Shown here: positions 53,814 through 64,000 of the stretch, one piece after another
Position numbering within the stretch: the stretch's first letter is position 1
Layout of the letters: the number at the start of each line of letters is the position of its first letter
Assembly: GCA_963680875.1 (NCBI GenBank)
Contig: OY804588.1
Span: 56,804,369-56,868,368 of the forward strand
Origin: Bathymodiolus brooksi
Lineage: Eukaryota; Mollusca; Bivalvia; Mytilida; Modiolidae
Direction of reading: 5' to 3'
DNA: 64,000 bases
Position numbers and translations under genes: made by a program
The notes under the pieces: model-generated
Databases searched by the model: none
Told to the model about the DNA's origin: nothing
Seen by the model: only the letters and a program-made list of their open reading frames with translations

Positions 53814-54285
53814 GCATATATATATATTTTATTATTCAGAAACTACCCCTTTACAGCGGGGTACCAATGTTTGTGTCTAATAATCATAAATAAACAACTA
53901 TATTAAAATGAGCATAAATCATACAGGAACATTAGATATAAGACATTTTCATCAAAGAACAAAAAATATATCAAAGTCATTATGGTAAAAGTCATAACAT
54001 ATTATCACAGAAACAATTGTGTCATTCTTTATTAAAACAAAATTATATATACAATGTATCACATTATTTTAATTGCCCTTAATTATAAGTAAAATATAAT
54101 AATGACATATATTAAGCGAGTTCCTGATCATCGATGCATGACTCAATTAAAATAGCTCGTTCTTTCATCATTTTAAATAATAGTTTTTTACTGAACTGGC
54201 CAAGCAAGAAACCAAGCTCACTGTTAAAGCTAAGACAAAAGTCTCCAATTAAGAATGCAGCTTTTGAAAGGGCGCTAGCTCTTTA
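53814..54285 (-). mobile_element. Truncated LINE inserted in R1
   Basis: It splits the R1 phrase ttttctgtg / taatgttttgtagatcg. Imperfect copies of gctag(a/c)tctttaat lie on both sides (about 53788 and 54273) as a target duplication. On the minus strand a short frame ends in FLLGQFSKKLLFKMMKERAI then a stop. An untranslated end and ataaaatatatatatat tail follow. Confidence 0.7.
54115..54270 (-). pseudogene. Short LINE ORF2 C-terminus
   Basis: About 50 codons, too short to stand out on length, but protein-like: AAFLIGDFCLSFNSELGFLL, GQFSKKLLFKMMKERAILIE, SCIDDQELA then a stop. Its position just before a LINE-like 3' end supports an ORF2 C-terminal scrap. I do not recognise the clade. Confidence 0.45.
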
Positions 54286-55070
54286 ATGTTTTGTAGATCG
54301 TTGTTTGTCCTTTTCTCCTTTTTCTTTTGACCATTGTCTTGCTTGTCCTTCTATTTACAGCTTCTTATTTCTTATTTATAGACCTTACAATAAACATAAA
54401 AGTTTGTTATTTAGACCTTACAATAAACATAAAAGTTTGTTATTTAGACCTTACAATAAACATAAAAGTTTGTTATTTAGACCTTACAATAAACATAAAA
54501 GATTGTTATTTAGACCTTACAATAAACATAAAAGTTTGTTATTTAGACCTTACAATAAACATAAAAGTTTGTTATTTAGACCTTACAATAAACATAAAAG
54601 TTTGTTATTTAGACCTTACAATAAACATAAAAGATTGTTATTTAGACCTTACAATATACATAAAAGTTTGTTATTTAGACCTTACAATAAACATAAATGT
54701 TTGTTATTTAGACCTTACAATAAACATAAAAGTTTGTTATTTAGACCTTACAATAAACATGAAAGATTGTTATTTAGACCTTACAATAAACATAAAAGTT
54801 AGTTATTTGAACTTAAAATAAGCATAAAAGTTGGTTATTTCGACTTGACAATAAACATAAATGTCGGTTATTTCGACCTGACAATAAACATAAAAGTTGG
54901 TTATTTCGACTTTATGATAAACATTTTCAGCATAGAAGTTGGATATTTGGACCTTAAAATAAACATAATTTTGTTATTTCCTGATAATGAACATAACAGT
55001 TGGTAATTTCTATCACATGATAAAAATAAATGTTGGTTATTTTAACCTAGTAATTTAACATATAAGTTGG

Positions 55071-55112
55071 AATAACTGAAATATTATTGAAAGTGGCATT
55101 AAACACCATTAC
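55071..55112 (+). mobile_element. SINE 3'-end scrap
   Basis: The segment ataactgaaatattattgaa then agtggcattaaacacc, embedded in the decayed satellite. Confidence 0.7.
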
Positions 55113-55600
55113 CCTAACATATATATTGGTTAATTCGATCTCACAATAAACATAAAAGTTAGTCATTTCGACCTTATCATAAATATAAAAGTTTGTCATT
55201 TCGACCCTGCAATAAGCATAAAGGTTGGTTATTTCTACCTTATAATAAGCATAAATGTTGGTTATTTCGACCTTACAGTGAACATAAAAGTTGGTTTATT
55301 TCGGCCTTATCATAAGAATAAATGTCTGTTTTTTCAGCCTGATCATAAACATAAAAGTTTGTTATTTCGACCTTATATTTTAAATTATCAGATCTTGTAA
55401 TTTAACATAAAAGGTGGTCATTTCTACCTTATGATAAAAATATGCGTTTTTTTGTTACCTTGTAATACAAATAACAGTTGGATATTCCGACCTTACAATA
55501 AAACATAAAAATTGGGTAACTTCGACCAAATTATTGACGTAAAATATTTGTTATTTCTTATGATAAATATTTTTATTTTTTTATTTCGATCTTATAGTGC

Positions 55601-56245
55601 AAATATTCTCCAGTCTCCAGACTCCAATCCTAACAAAATTAATATTTATTTTCGATTGTAAATATTTATGGCAACACAAAATAAAGAAATAAATATATGC
55701 ATATACATTTTTTTTGTATATTGAATTAAATTAAATTAAATTAAATTAGATATGGCAGACTCTTTCAAATTTAATTTATATCTTTTTACAAGATGACAGA
55801 ATAGTTTTGTGAGATATTTGTTTCTATAATATCCTAATAGTTAATAAGTTGACGTAAATATAACGTGAGGCTTTACAACGAAACTGATTAGAGTCTTAAT
55901 CAGTACAGCAACATGCAGTACTTCTGACTGTGAATGCTACAAGTAATAGTGGTATGGGGAAGATTTAATTTGGCAAAGCCTCATAAATGTCTGTCACAAT
56001 TTACACAAAATCCAAATTATTGCCTATTTAAATATGGCTGACAATTTACAGTTGAACATGTGTATGGTGTGGTTCTATTATGTTTTGTTATGGAAACGGC
56101 ATGGGTTTTTGTGCATGGCATTCCAGAAACCGGTCATAGTGACCAAACACAAATTAGATTACAATACATGGGTGGTGTGTTTCATTGCAAGTTCGTTTTA
56201 TCATTTTTAGATGTTTTCTATTGTCACAAACGTATGTTTCCTTTA
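55601..56245. other. Intergenic with an (AAATT)n stretch
   Basis: The run ttaaattaaattaaatt lies at about 55728-55748. No supported gene. Confidence 0.45.
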
Positions 56246-56249
56246 TGAA

Positions 56250-56525
56250 GAAAGTTTGAGAAGATATCAGAAGGGTAATCTGAAGCCGTAAATCGAATAA
56301 TGACAGACAATTCAATAGAAAGTTTGAGAAGATATCAGAAGGGTAATCTGAAGCCGTAAATCGAATAATGACAGACAATTCAATAGAAAGTTTGAGAAGA
56401 TATCAGAAGGGTAATCTGAAGCCGTAAATCGAATAATGACAGACAATTCAATGGCCAATATAAAAAGGAAACAAAGAAACAAACAATGAACTACAAAACA
56501 CTACACAGAACAATAAACTCGTGGA
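56250..56525 (-). repeat. R1 copy with a 68-bp unit repeated three times
   Basis: Units start at 56250, 56318 and 56386 (gaaagtttgagaagatatca, gaagggtaatctgaagccgt). The R1 continuation follows (caatggccaatataaaaagg, actacaaaacactacacag). The unit is the same R1 segment that forms the 62-bp array at 60 kb. Confidence 0.85.
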
Positions 56526-56713
56526 TTTTGTGGTTGCATCAATACGTTAGTTCTTCAGAGATTTCTTCTTTACTTGTGACAAATCAAAAGATCAATAGGC
56601 AGCCTCATTACAGCGCCCATTCTTGAACCTGATTTTGCAATTTTTTCCCTCAAATTGAATGTAGCTAAAATAATTCTCATTGTTGTGCTTAACAAATTAT
56701 AAATCAATCAGGT

Positions 56714-56977
56714 TGGCTTTGGTTCATGGTGTTTAACGCCACTTTCAACAATATTTCAGTTATGTCGTGGCGGTCGGTTTTATTGGTGGAGGAAACCGGA
56801 CTATCTGGAGAAAAACACCGACCTGCCGCAAATCACTGACAAACTTTATCACATATTGTTGTCTCGAGTACACATCGCCTGAGCGGGATTCGAACTCTCA
56901 ACGTTAGTGGTGATAGGCACTGATTGCATAGGTAGTTGTAAATCCAACTACCATACGATCACAACCACGACGACCCC
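56714..56977 (-). mobile_element. Full-length tRNA-derived SINE
   Basis: 3' domain ggtgtttaacgccactttca, middle ccgacctgccgcaaatcact, B box gggattcgaactctcaa, head ending ccatacgatcacaaccacga. Same family as 28861-29122. Confidence 0.85.
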
Positions 56978-56979
56978 TC

Positions 56980-57808
56980 GCCCCCCGCCTCAATTTATAC
57001 AACCCATATATCAACATTTATTATTAGTATAGCAAAAACATCATCACTTTTATTCGATGCGGAAGGAATCCTTGAAATCTAGGAAGAAAATGATGAGACG
57101 TGTTAGATTTAAACTCAAACCGATTCTTTATATTAAACTGTAGACGGTAACAAATTGTTTCAAGAAATCAAATTTGTAACATCAGAAATTGTGGTTACAA
57201 CTTTTGACGTGTTTTAATTGAACAAAGTAGCCATCTTAATTTCGGACCGGAAATCCTTCAAAATTTGACATATGATGAATGAATTTTACAATGGACATAA
57301 ACTATTAAGTATACAAAAAATAGAATAATATATATAACATGACGTAGAAACGGACACGTATGATTAAATTCTCAAAAGAGTAGGAAGTCGGGTTTTGGCG
57401 CCGTCATAATTACGATCTCGTGCAAATGTTCGTCTGTTTCTACCCCTAGACAGATCTGCATTATAGGGTTCATAAAAAATGAACCTTTACAATTGAAAAG
57501 AGCCATCTATATCTCATGAAGTTTATACATAAAAGAATAAAAATAATTTGATTAAATCATCTAATTCTTTTATTCGTTTGTGTTTCAGTGAAATAGTTGC
57601 AGTGATTCACACAGTTGAAAACAACTTTGCATTTTTTTCCTGGTTGGGCACTACTTACAGACGATATGCCTGAGTAACATAATACGTAATATCCTTATCA
57701 CATTACTGTAGCTTCAACAATAAAGAAAAAATGGACTTTTTCTTTAAAGGAAAAAAATTGTGTCCAAAAAATCAGACAACCAAATGACTTGTTTTTATGG
57801 TGATACAA
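56980..57808. other. Intergenic, nothing identified
   Basis: AT-rich, no supported gene or repeat border. Confidence 0.4.
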
Positions 57809-57900
57809 TAAAACCTGCTTTAGTGACCATCTATATTAAACAATAACTTTTAATATGTAACTTTATCTTAATATCACTTCGTGTGCACTTCATATTACTT
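57809..57900. mobile_element. Fragment of the TA-type MITE
   Basis: The segment aaaacctgctttagtgacca then atattaaacaataact matches the left half of the MITE at 9145-9309. Confidence 0.6.
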
Positions 57901-57988
57901 TAAGTTTGCCAGTGACTTGAGACAGGTCGGGGTTTTCTCCGGGTACTCCGGTTTCCTCCAGCAATAAAACTGACCGCCATGCACGATA

Positions 57989-58815
57989 TATATATATCTT
58001 TATTTCTCATAACCAATTTTACAAAGGTACAGAGATAACAACAATATAACACATATTATTACATTTAAAGGAAGATAGAAGGTGGATGAACCTGGAGGAC
58101 ATACCCTCATATTTATAATTCTGATATATTTACACATATTACATAAAACGCTAACTGATTTTGAATTCATCAGATTACAAAACTTGAGTATATTTGGTCT
58201 ATTTATGAAGTGTGGTTCAAAATACTTCTTACGTTCATTTGACAAAGATGGACATTCAAATAGATAGTGAAATTCATCACCTAAGTTTCTTCCGTTGCAC
58301 AGGTTACAAGTCCGATTTTCCCTTTTTATATTACGTCAACGCCCAACTTCTATCGGTAACCTATGGTTTGAAGTCCTAAATTTAACAAGTAAGAAGTTTT
58401 CCTTATCATCTAATACATCCAAATAATCTTCAAATTTTAAATCATGCTTAAATAACTTATAATTATCCCCTTTTGATGAATTTTCAATCATTGAAGTCCA
58501 TGTTTGTTTAAATTGATCCACTAAATTATTTTTAACTACTAATTTCAACCATTTATCAGAAATACAATTCTGCATGTTCCAAACATATAACATACCACAA
58601 TCATTCAAAATACAACGAATTTTATTTAACCAAGCACATGTAAGAAAATTATTTTGAAAATCTTTTATATAAAATAGTTTGTATGATAATGATGAAATTT
58701 TTGACTGATTTCCTAAAATGAGTTTTGACCAATATGAAATCATACGAACTTTAATGTCAATGTCAATTGGATATCGACCCAATTCCCCATAGACCATAAA
58801 ATTTGGTGTGGATGT
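57989..58815 (-). mobile_element. Truncated LINE nested in a SINE
   Basis: Same family as the LINE at 45.6-48.2 kb. The 3' tail is an (AT)n run next to aaataaagatatatat. Only the ORF2 C-terminus is kept. Confidence 0.8.
58080..58797 (-). pseudogene. LINE ORF2 C-terminal domain
   Basis: The frame 58336-58797 carries MVYGELGRYPIDIDIKVRMI, LNDCGMLYVWNMQ, KFRTSNHRLPIEVGR. After a stop it continues toward 58080 with NRTCNLCNGRNLGDEFHYLF and a C-terminal helix-rich stretch (ERKKYFEPHFINRPN). The zinc-knuckle-like C-x2-C...H is retained. RT is absent through 5' truncation. Confidence 0.85.
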
Positions 58816-58869
58816 TTTTATATAACTGAAGTATTGTTGAAAGTGGCGTTAACACTAATACCATAACCC

Positions 58870-60005
58870 CTAACCGATTCGAGTTTAGAATATCTTCAAT
58901 TATTTCAGAACTTCAATAAATAGTGACCTTGGTAAATCCATATTAATCCATGTAAAAATTTAATTGAAAATTTATCATTATCTATTTGCAGCATCTATCG
59001 TCATAAACAAACCCGTTTAAAAATGGTTTACACAAAATGCCACTGAAATCGTTGAAAACAAAAGTAAAAAAAAAATATACAAAATTTTTTTTTGCCAAAT
59101 TACACGCAAAACCACTCAATGAACATATTTTTTTATTTTAAATCTGAAAAAATAATTGCTTTCCTCAACTGTTATAACTGCTTAGCAGTTGTTGTGTTTT
59201 CAATGAAATCAAGATTCTCCACGTGGCAATAATTACACAAATAGATAGTAATTACGACATTTATCAATGATTGCTTTCTTATTTAATGTTAATAATTATG
59301 TCAATTCTGATAAAGTGATTCTGGGTTTTTGGTGAACGGTATTAAAGTGTTGATAATACTTATGTAATAAAGAAATTATACTTATCATATCTACGGACAT
59401 AAACGTGTCATTCTCATAATGTTATTACATATTGAAAAATATTCGGCGAGCATGAACTTATTAACATTTACCTAAAAAACATCAAAAGTTTATTTTAATT
59501 CAATTCGGCTTTATTTAATTTTTACACATTTGTGAAGTTTTTGAAACTATAGAAAAAAAAATCCTTCTGACTGCTTTAATAAATATTTCAGATAATTAAT
59601 ATCTTTATTTTTAATAAATCACATGCAAAGGTCTATAGAGAAAGACGAGATCGTAAGACCCATTTTCATGTATTTTTTTTTTTCAAATAAATATTTATAT
59701 TTTTCGAGGACCTTTCTTAATACACGATTTTTATATATTTGTAATAAATTGACAACGATGATTTCCTTTTGGGATTAAAATATTGGAATTGTTACATAAA
59801 TTAAATTTGTTTTTCTTTTTACTCCATCTGCATGTACCATGCATAATTCATAACTTAAAAAAAAAATGTTGTTCTGGTTCTACAAAAATCTATGTACATG
59901 TATATCAGTTTCTTCCATTGATTCATGATATCACAAATCATATACACCCATGCGTAAGTCTGTTGGCTTTTTGAAAACATGTCTCTTGGAAGTGAACAAT
60001 CCATA
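58870..60005. other. AT-rich intergenic, nothing identified
   Basis: Very AT-rich with A and T tracts. No repeat border or coding frame supported over 1.1 kb. Confidence 0.5.
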
Positions 60006-60009
60006 AGAA

Positions 60010-60920
60010 AAGCTTGAAGATACCAAAGGGGTAATCAGAATCCGTAAATCAAAGAAGAACAAACAACACAATGGTCAAAAGATACCAAAGGGGTAATCAG
60101 AAACCGTAAATCGAAGAAGAACAGAAAATACAATGGCCAAAAGATACCAAAGGGGTAATCAGAAACCGTAAATCGAAGAAGAACAGAAAATACAATGGCC
60201 AAAAGAAGCCAAAGGGGTAATCAGAAGCTGTAAATAGAAGAAGGACAGACAACACAATGGTCAAAAGATACCAAAGGGGTAATCAGAAGCCGTAAATCGA
60301 AGAAGAACAGACAATACAATGGCCAAAAGATACCAAAGGGGTAATCAGAATCCGTAAATCAAAGAAGAACAGACAATACAATGGCCACAAGATACCAAAG
60401 GGGTAATCAGAATCCGTAAATCGAAGAAGAACAGACAACACAATGGCCAAAAGATACCAAAGGGGTAATCAGAAGCCGTAAATCGAAGAAGAACAGACAA
60501 CACAATGGCCTAAAAATACCAAAGGGTAATAAGAAGCCGTAAATCGAAGAAGAACAGACAACACAATGGCCAAAAGATACCAAAAGGGTAATCAGAAGCT
60601 GTAAATCGAAGAAGAACAGACAACACAATGGCCAAAAGATACCAAAAGGGTAATCAGAAGCCGTAAATCGAAGAAGAACAGACAACACAATGGCCAAATG
60701 ATACCAAAGGGGTAATCAGAATCCGTAAATGGAAGAAGAACAGACAACACAATGGCCAAAAGAAAAAGGACAAAAGGCCAAACAACGATTTACAAAACAT
60801 ACACAGAAAACTAAAGACCGAGCAAAACGAACCCCACTAAAAACCGAGGGTGAACTCAAGTGTTCCGGAAGGGTAAGTTGTTTCCTGCTCCACATGTGAC
60901 ACCCGTCGTGTTAATATAGT
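60010..60920 (-). repeat. R1 copy with a 62-bp minisatellite (~12 units)
   Basis: Units start about every 62 bp from 60019 (gataccaaaggggtaatcag, aatccgtaaatcgaagaaga, acagacaacacaatggccaa). The array ends near 60775 and passes into the normal R1 body (gatttacaaaacatacacag, cactaaaaaccgagggtgaa, tccggaagggtaagttgttt, gacacccgtcgtgttaat). The unit equals the end segment of single-unit R1 copies. Confidence 0.9.
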
Positions 60921-61025
60921 TAGAAACCCGGTGGAAAAATTAATAACAGACACAATAAAGTCTTTAAAGAGAACACAATAACCCTTTTTGTCCCTACACA
61001 ATATACCGAGATATTTGTTTGTTTG

Positions 61026-61077
61026 ATAGTGCCTAACGCCACTTTCAACAATATTTCAGTTATATCGTGGCGGATAC
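61026..61077 (-). mobile_element. SINE 3'-end scrap
   Basis: The segments gtgcctaacgccactttcaa and caatatttcagttatatcgt. Confidence 0.8.
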
Positions 61078-61426
61078 TGAGATGTTAGTGGAGCCTAATA
61101 ATGATAAAAATGTAACACACGTCTAATTCTAATTAGATTGTGATTAGTTAAACAGACACTTAATAATGAATGGGCTCTATTAGCACGAGATAACAGTTAA
61201 AACATTTTAATGACAAAAACAAACTATTTCCTTTATGAAAATTAATAAGCTTTCTAGATAGCAGAAATTTTATCTTGACACTTTGAAATCATTATAAATC
61301 TATCTCACGATGAAGTTTGTCCAACAGATAACAATTTTGGATAGAATATATGTTTGTCATGTCACACTTGTGAGAAATGCACAAACATAATTTAATGTTT
61401 ATTATTAAATATCCAGGGCTTGAGTG

Positions 61427-61509
61427 TCAATCAAACCTTAAGTGTAAATTATATGCATGTACATTCCAAGTAAATGTAAGTGTCAATTAAGTTTTGATTG
61501 ACACTTAAA
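61427..61509. repeat. Short foldback
   Basis: The segment gagtgtcaatcaaaccttaa is mirrored by gttttgattgacacttaa. The related word aagtgtcaattaagtttt occurs at 41868. Confidence 0.55.
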
Positions 61510-61635
61510 TTTAATAGAGGTTTGTGCAACCAATTCCAGAATATTACGGAACCTGCTAAATTACAGCTTGATCCCTCATGCAAAAATAAATATAAATATC
61601 GTACTTTATACATGTTGTGTTTGTTTGTTTGCTTC

Positions 61636-62312
61636 GATGGTGTTTAACGCCACTTTAAACAATATTTCAGTTATATCGTGGAACCAGGAGGACCCGGAGA
61701 AAATCACCGACCTGTCGCAAGTCACTGACAAACTTTAGGTGTAATACCACTAAAGAATTCTCCATAGCCTTCTATGTTAAATAAAAAAAAATTTGAGCTT
61801 TCATACAGGATTCATCTTAAGTTTAATGTAAGTGACACTCATATCTCATGGAAGGGGTACCTAATTGGAAGCTTAACTCCGAAAATCAACATACATTTAA
61901 TGGCATGTAAGAAAAAACAGACACTCCGAAGATGTCTACCGTCAAAAATACTACTTTCACTTTCGATTTAACACAAATTCAGGTGGTTTCTTTCCAATGC
62001 AATCAATTTTTTATTTAAAACCACAAAGACATCAAATATGGGCTTAAGATTATCCTAAAATATGTAGGTTTCTGCTGACATTCGGTATTTTGCAGTATCT
62101 AAAAGGGTTTATTTTTTATCCGACAATGTAGGAATCCATTTTGTGTTTACGTACTACTTTCTCATACATCCTTTTCGACTGGTATCCATTTTTAGTGGTA
62201 TTACACCTTTCTAACATAATGTTGTACACCTCGCCCTGATCAGTGGTGATAGGTACTGGTTGCATAGGTAGTTGTAAATATAACTACCATACGATCACAG
62301 CCACGACGGCTC
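61636..62312 (-). mobile_element. SINE interrupted by a MITE
   Basis: SINE 3' part at 61636-61737 (gatggtgtttaacgccactt, aatcaccgacctgtcgcaag, tcactgacaaacttta). Remainder at 62208-62312 (ctaacataatgttgtacacc, gtggtgataggtactggttg, ccatacgatcacagccacga). The two parts are contiguous in intact family members. Confidence 0.85.
61738..62207. mobile_element. MITE, 470 bp, inside a SINE
   Basis: The ends ggtgtaataccactaaa and tttagtggtattacacc are perfect 17-bp inverted repeats (with one further mismatch inward). The flanks tta / ttt suggest a 3-bp T-rich duplication, as PIF/Harbinger elements make. No transposase. Confidence 0.85.
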
Positions 62313-62314
62313 AT

Positions 62315-62695
62315 CGTACTTTATACATAGTTTCTTCTATATCGTATTATGCCGTTAAATAATTCATCAATCTGATTAAGATTACAAGAGGGAAATTATT
62401 TACAATATATTTTCCATTAGATTAAATTACTATTAAAAAACCTGCAATTGATATTTAAATTTGGTTTTTAGTTTATGAAAGAAGACATGGTAAAGTTGTT
62501 TTTTTCCCCTGAAAAATACTATACGTTCCGCGGCTCTTATGTCCAGAAATTACAGTTGATTTGTAAGTTTTTTTTAATTCCGCACTAAATTCAAATAATA
62601 ATTTTTAAAATTTAAAAATATAATTCCACTTAAATTTCAAATACATTTGACCAAAATACTCTTATAATTTAACAAAAGTGGTTCGGCTTCCAAGA
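62315..62695. other. Intergenic, nothing identified
   Basis: AT-rich, no supported feature. Confidence 0.4.
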
Positions 62696-62698
62696 AAT

Positions 62699-62935
62699 AA
62701 GGGGCGTCGTGGTCGTGATCGTATGGTACCCGTTCAACAGTGCTATCACCACTATAGTTGTGAGTTAGAACCCCGTTCATGGCGAGGTGTATTCGATATA
62801 ACATTATGTGATAAAGTTTGTCAGTGACTTGCGACAGATCGGTGGTTTTCTCCGGTTTCCTCTGGATACCAATAAAACTGACCGCCACGATTTAACTGAT
62901 ACATTGTTGAAATAAACGTAAAACACCATAAACCA
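62699..62935 (+). mobile_element. tRNA-derived SINE, near full length
   Basis: Head ggggcgtcgtggtcgtgatc, B box gtgagttagaaccccgtt (one B-box substitution), middle gcgacagatcggtggttttc, and a degraded 3' domain. Confidence 0.8.
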
Positions 62936-63064
62936 AACCATTCCAAGAAAGAAACTTTTCAAGAACACTTTCATCTAGTCGGAGACCCCCTTCTACTACT
63001 CTTAATGCGTTCCTCTGTCAAAATCTTCCCAGTGCATTGCAAGCAAATTATTGTGATATTGTAA

Positions 63065-63266
63065 CCTTAAAACTATCCCTTCAGATAGCTGCGCTCGTCG
63101 CCAGCCTTAAAACTCTCCCTTTTCAGATAGCTGCGCTCATCGCCAGCCTTAAAACTTTCCCTTCAGATAGCTGCGCTCGTCGCCAGCCTTAAAACTCTCC
63201 CTTCAGATAGCTGCTCTCGTCGCCAGCCTTAAAACTTTCCATTCAGATACCTGCGATCGTCGCCAG
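63065..63266 (+). repeat. 40-bp minisatellite, 5 units
   Basis: Units start at 63065, 63105, 63147, 63187 and 63227 (ccttaaaactctcccttcag, atagctgcgctcgtcgccag). The second unit has two extra bases. The array abuts the end of an R1 alternative tail. Confidence 0.9.
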
Positions 63267-63279
63267 TGGTATTCTTACC

Positions 63280-63520
63280 TAAATAAACGTTAGAAAAAAC
63301 CGAAGTAGCTATCAAGAATGGACTATACAGAGACACTGACAATATTGGGCACACAAGACACAGAACGGAGAGAAACAAAACCAAATAACAAAAAACACAA
63401 CACAACACAGAAAACTAAAAAGACAGACCCCACCAAAAATAGCTGCGGTGAACATAGGTGCTCACGAAGTTCCTGCTTCTTATCAGACACCCGCCATGTT
63501 ACTTATATAGTCGCGTGGCA
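63280..63520 (-). repeat. R1 copy with alternative tail
   Basis: Contains aaataaacgttagaaaaaac, gggcacacaagacacagaac, ccccaccaaaaatagctgcg, gttcctgcttcttatcagac and acccgccatgttac. It shows the R1 head and the alternative tail in one continuous copy. Confidence 0.7.
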
Positions 63521-63744
63521 ACACTATGCGCAGTAATGAACACTACATCTACGCTTTCTCCCTCATATGTACAGGGGACCAGAAATATTATTAAATATGG
63601 GTAACCAGTCATCGGTATTCTATTTTTATATTTTTAATACTCTAAAACTTTGATTGATTCCATGGTATTTTGTTATTCCAGCTATAATAATATACTCCAT
63701 ACGTTGAAAGAACCAAATACCACCCTAAATTTATGTATTTGGAC

Positions 63745-63860
63745 TGTGCATATTGTTGTTAAATGCCAATTTCAACAATATTTCATCAAATATGGGGGTC
63801 GAATTTACTGTTTGGTGAAACTGGAGCAACAAGCGGAAACTACTGACCTGTCCAAACTTG
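63745..63860 (-). mobile_element. Degraded SINE 3' fragment
   Basis: The segment aatttcaacaatatttcatc then ggtgaaactggagcaac and ctgacctgtcc. Confidence 0.55.
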
Positions 63861-63947
63861 TATCGATTATACCTAACTACTCGCGATGAATCGAAACCAT
63901 AGCTTAAGCAGTGCACAAGTTGATGGGGTTATGGGGGTATGATTATT

Positions 63948-64000
63948 GTGAGTGACGCCACCTTCAATACTATTTCAGTTATATCGTAGTGGTCAATTTT
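63948..64000 (-). mobile_element. SINE 3' end, cut by the window edge
   Basis: The segments gtgacgccaccttcaatact, atttcagttatatcgtagtg and gtcaatttt run off the end of the window. Confidence 0.75.

Larger units (their letters stand above)
52770..55600 (+). repeat. 33-bp satellite, homogenised core with decayed flanks
   Basis: Core at 54374-54810: about 13 near-identical units of tttgttatttagaccttaca plus ataaacataaaag (33 bp). Degenerate units (ggttatttcgacctta, aaacataaaagtt) extend to about 55600. Others occur at 52780-53000 and 53310-53410, on the other side of later insertions. Since 33 is a multiple of three, open frames cross the core on the plus strand, but they are not genes. Confidence 0.85.
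57903..58862 (+). mobile_element. SINE interrupted by a LINE
   Basis: The SINE middle (gccagtgacttgagacaggt to tgaccgccatgcacgata) stands at 57903-57988, and its 3' end (tataactgaagtattgttga then aagtggcgttaac) at 58819-58862. The two halves join exactly at cacgata|taactg, and the intervening 830 bp is a truncated minus-strand LINE. Confidence 0.8.

Noticed and set aside
54305..54821. Two 164-165 codon ORFs with 11-residue repeats
   Set aside because: Produced by the 33-bp satellite unit; no non-repeat protein sequence.
60407..60697. 96-codon ORF rich in Leu/Phe
   Set aside because: Antisense translation of the 62-bp R1 minisatellite.
60010..60780. CRISPR-like array
   Set aside because: Units are head-to-tail without unique spacers, and the window is eukaryotic.

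Overview
This window looks like nuclear DNA of a bivalve mollusc, probably a mussel-like species. The sequence is AT-rich and non-coding for long stretches. It is saturated with tRNA-derived SINEs of the molluscan type, truncated LINEs, hAT and mariner-type fragments, a Ty3/gypsy element, minisatellites and homopolymer runs. The species inference rests on recognising repeat sequences from memory, not on a database search. I found no convincing host protein-coding gene, and every protein-like reading frame I can interpret belongs to a mobile element.

Layout. 1-9.5 kb: intergenic DNA with a hairpin-bearing inverted repeat (2.66-3.37 kb), a CAG/CTG-ended DNA element (3.55-5.10 kb), a TTAA MITE (5.24-5.51 kb), a 74-bp mini-MITE (6.76 kb), a multi-lobed palindrome (8.4-8.87 kb) and a TA-flanked MITE (9.15 kb). 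9.5-22 kb: a SINE, then a 42-bp minisatellite split by a 10,006-bp Ty3/gypsy retrotransposon on the minus strand (11027-21032). 22-35 kb: a split segmental duplication around a LINE tail, several SINEs, MITEs, and many copies of one interspersed repeat (called R1 below). 35-49 kb: a decayed hAT transposase, LINE tails, a 773-bp foldback element with a perfect 8-bp target duplication, a second TTAA MITE and a decayed LINE reverse transcriptase. 49-52.3 kb: a 3.2-kb element with long terminal inverted repeats that encloses a hAT remnant and the C-terminus of a Crypton-like tyrosine recombinase. 52.3-64 kb: a 33-bp satellite, nested LINE-in-SINE and MITE-in-SINE insertions, a 62-bp R1 minisatellite and a 40-bp minisatellite.

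The most notable object is the retrotransposon. Besides gag and pol it carries a third open frame in the position where env-like genes sit, between integrase and the 3' LTR. That frame encodes two N-terminal zinc fingers, an acidic middle and a C-terminal KCTD/T1-type BTB domain. It has no ATG before its zinc fingers, but it begins at a good splice acceptor, so a spliced subgenomic mRNA is likely. The two 1,250-bp LTRs differ at only about three positions, so the insertion is young. Even so, pol carries two stop codons and a one-base frameshift, while gag and the extra frame are open. The second most notable object is the TIR element at 49-52 kb, whose only non-hAT coding remnant is a tyrosine recombinase.
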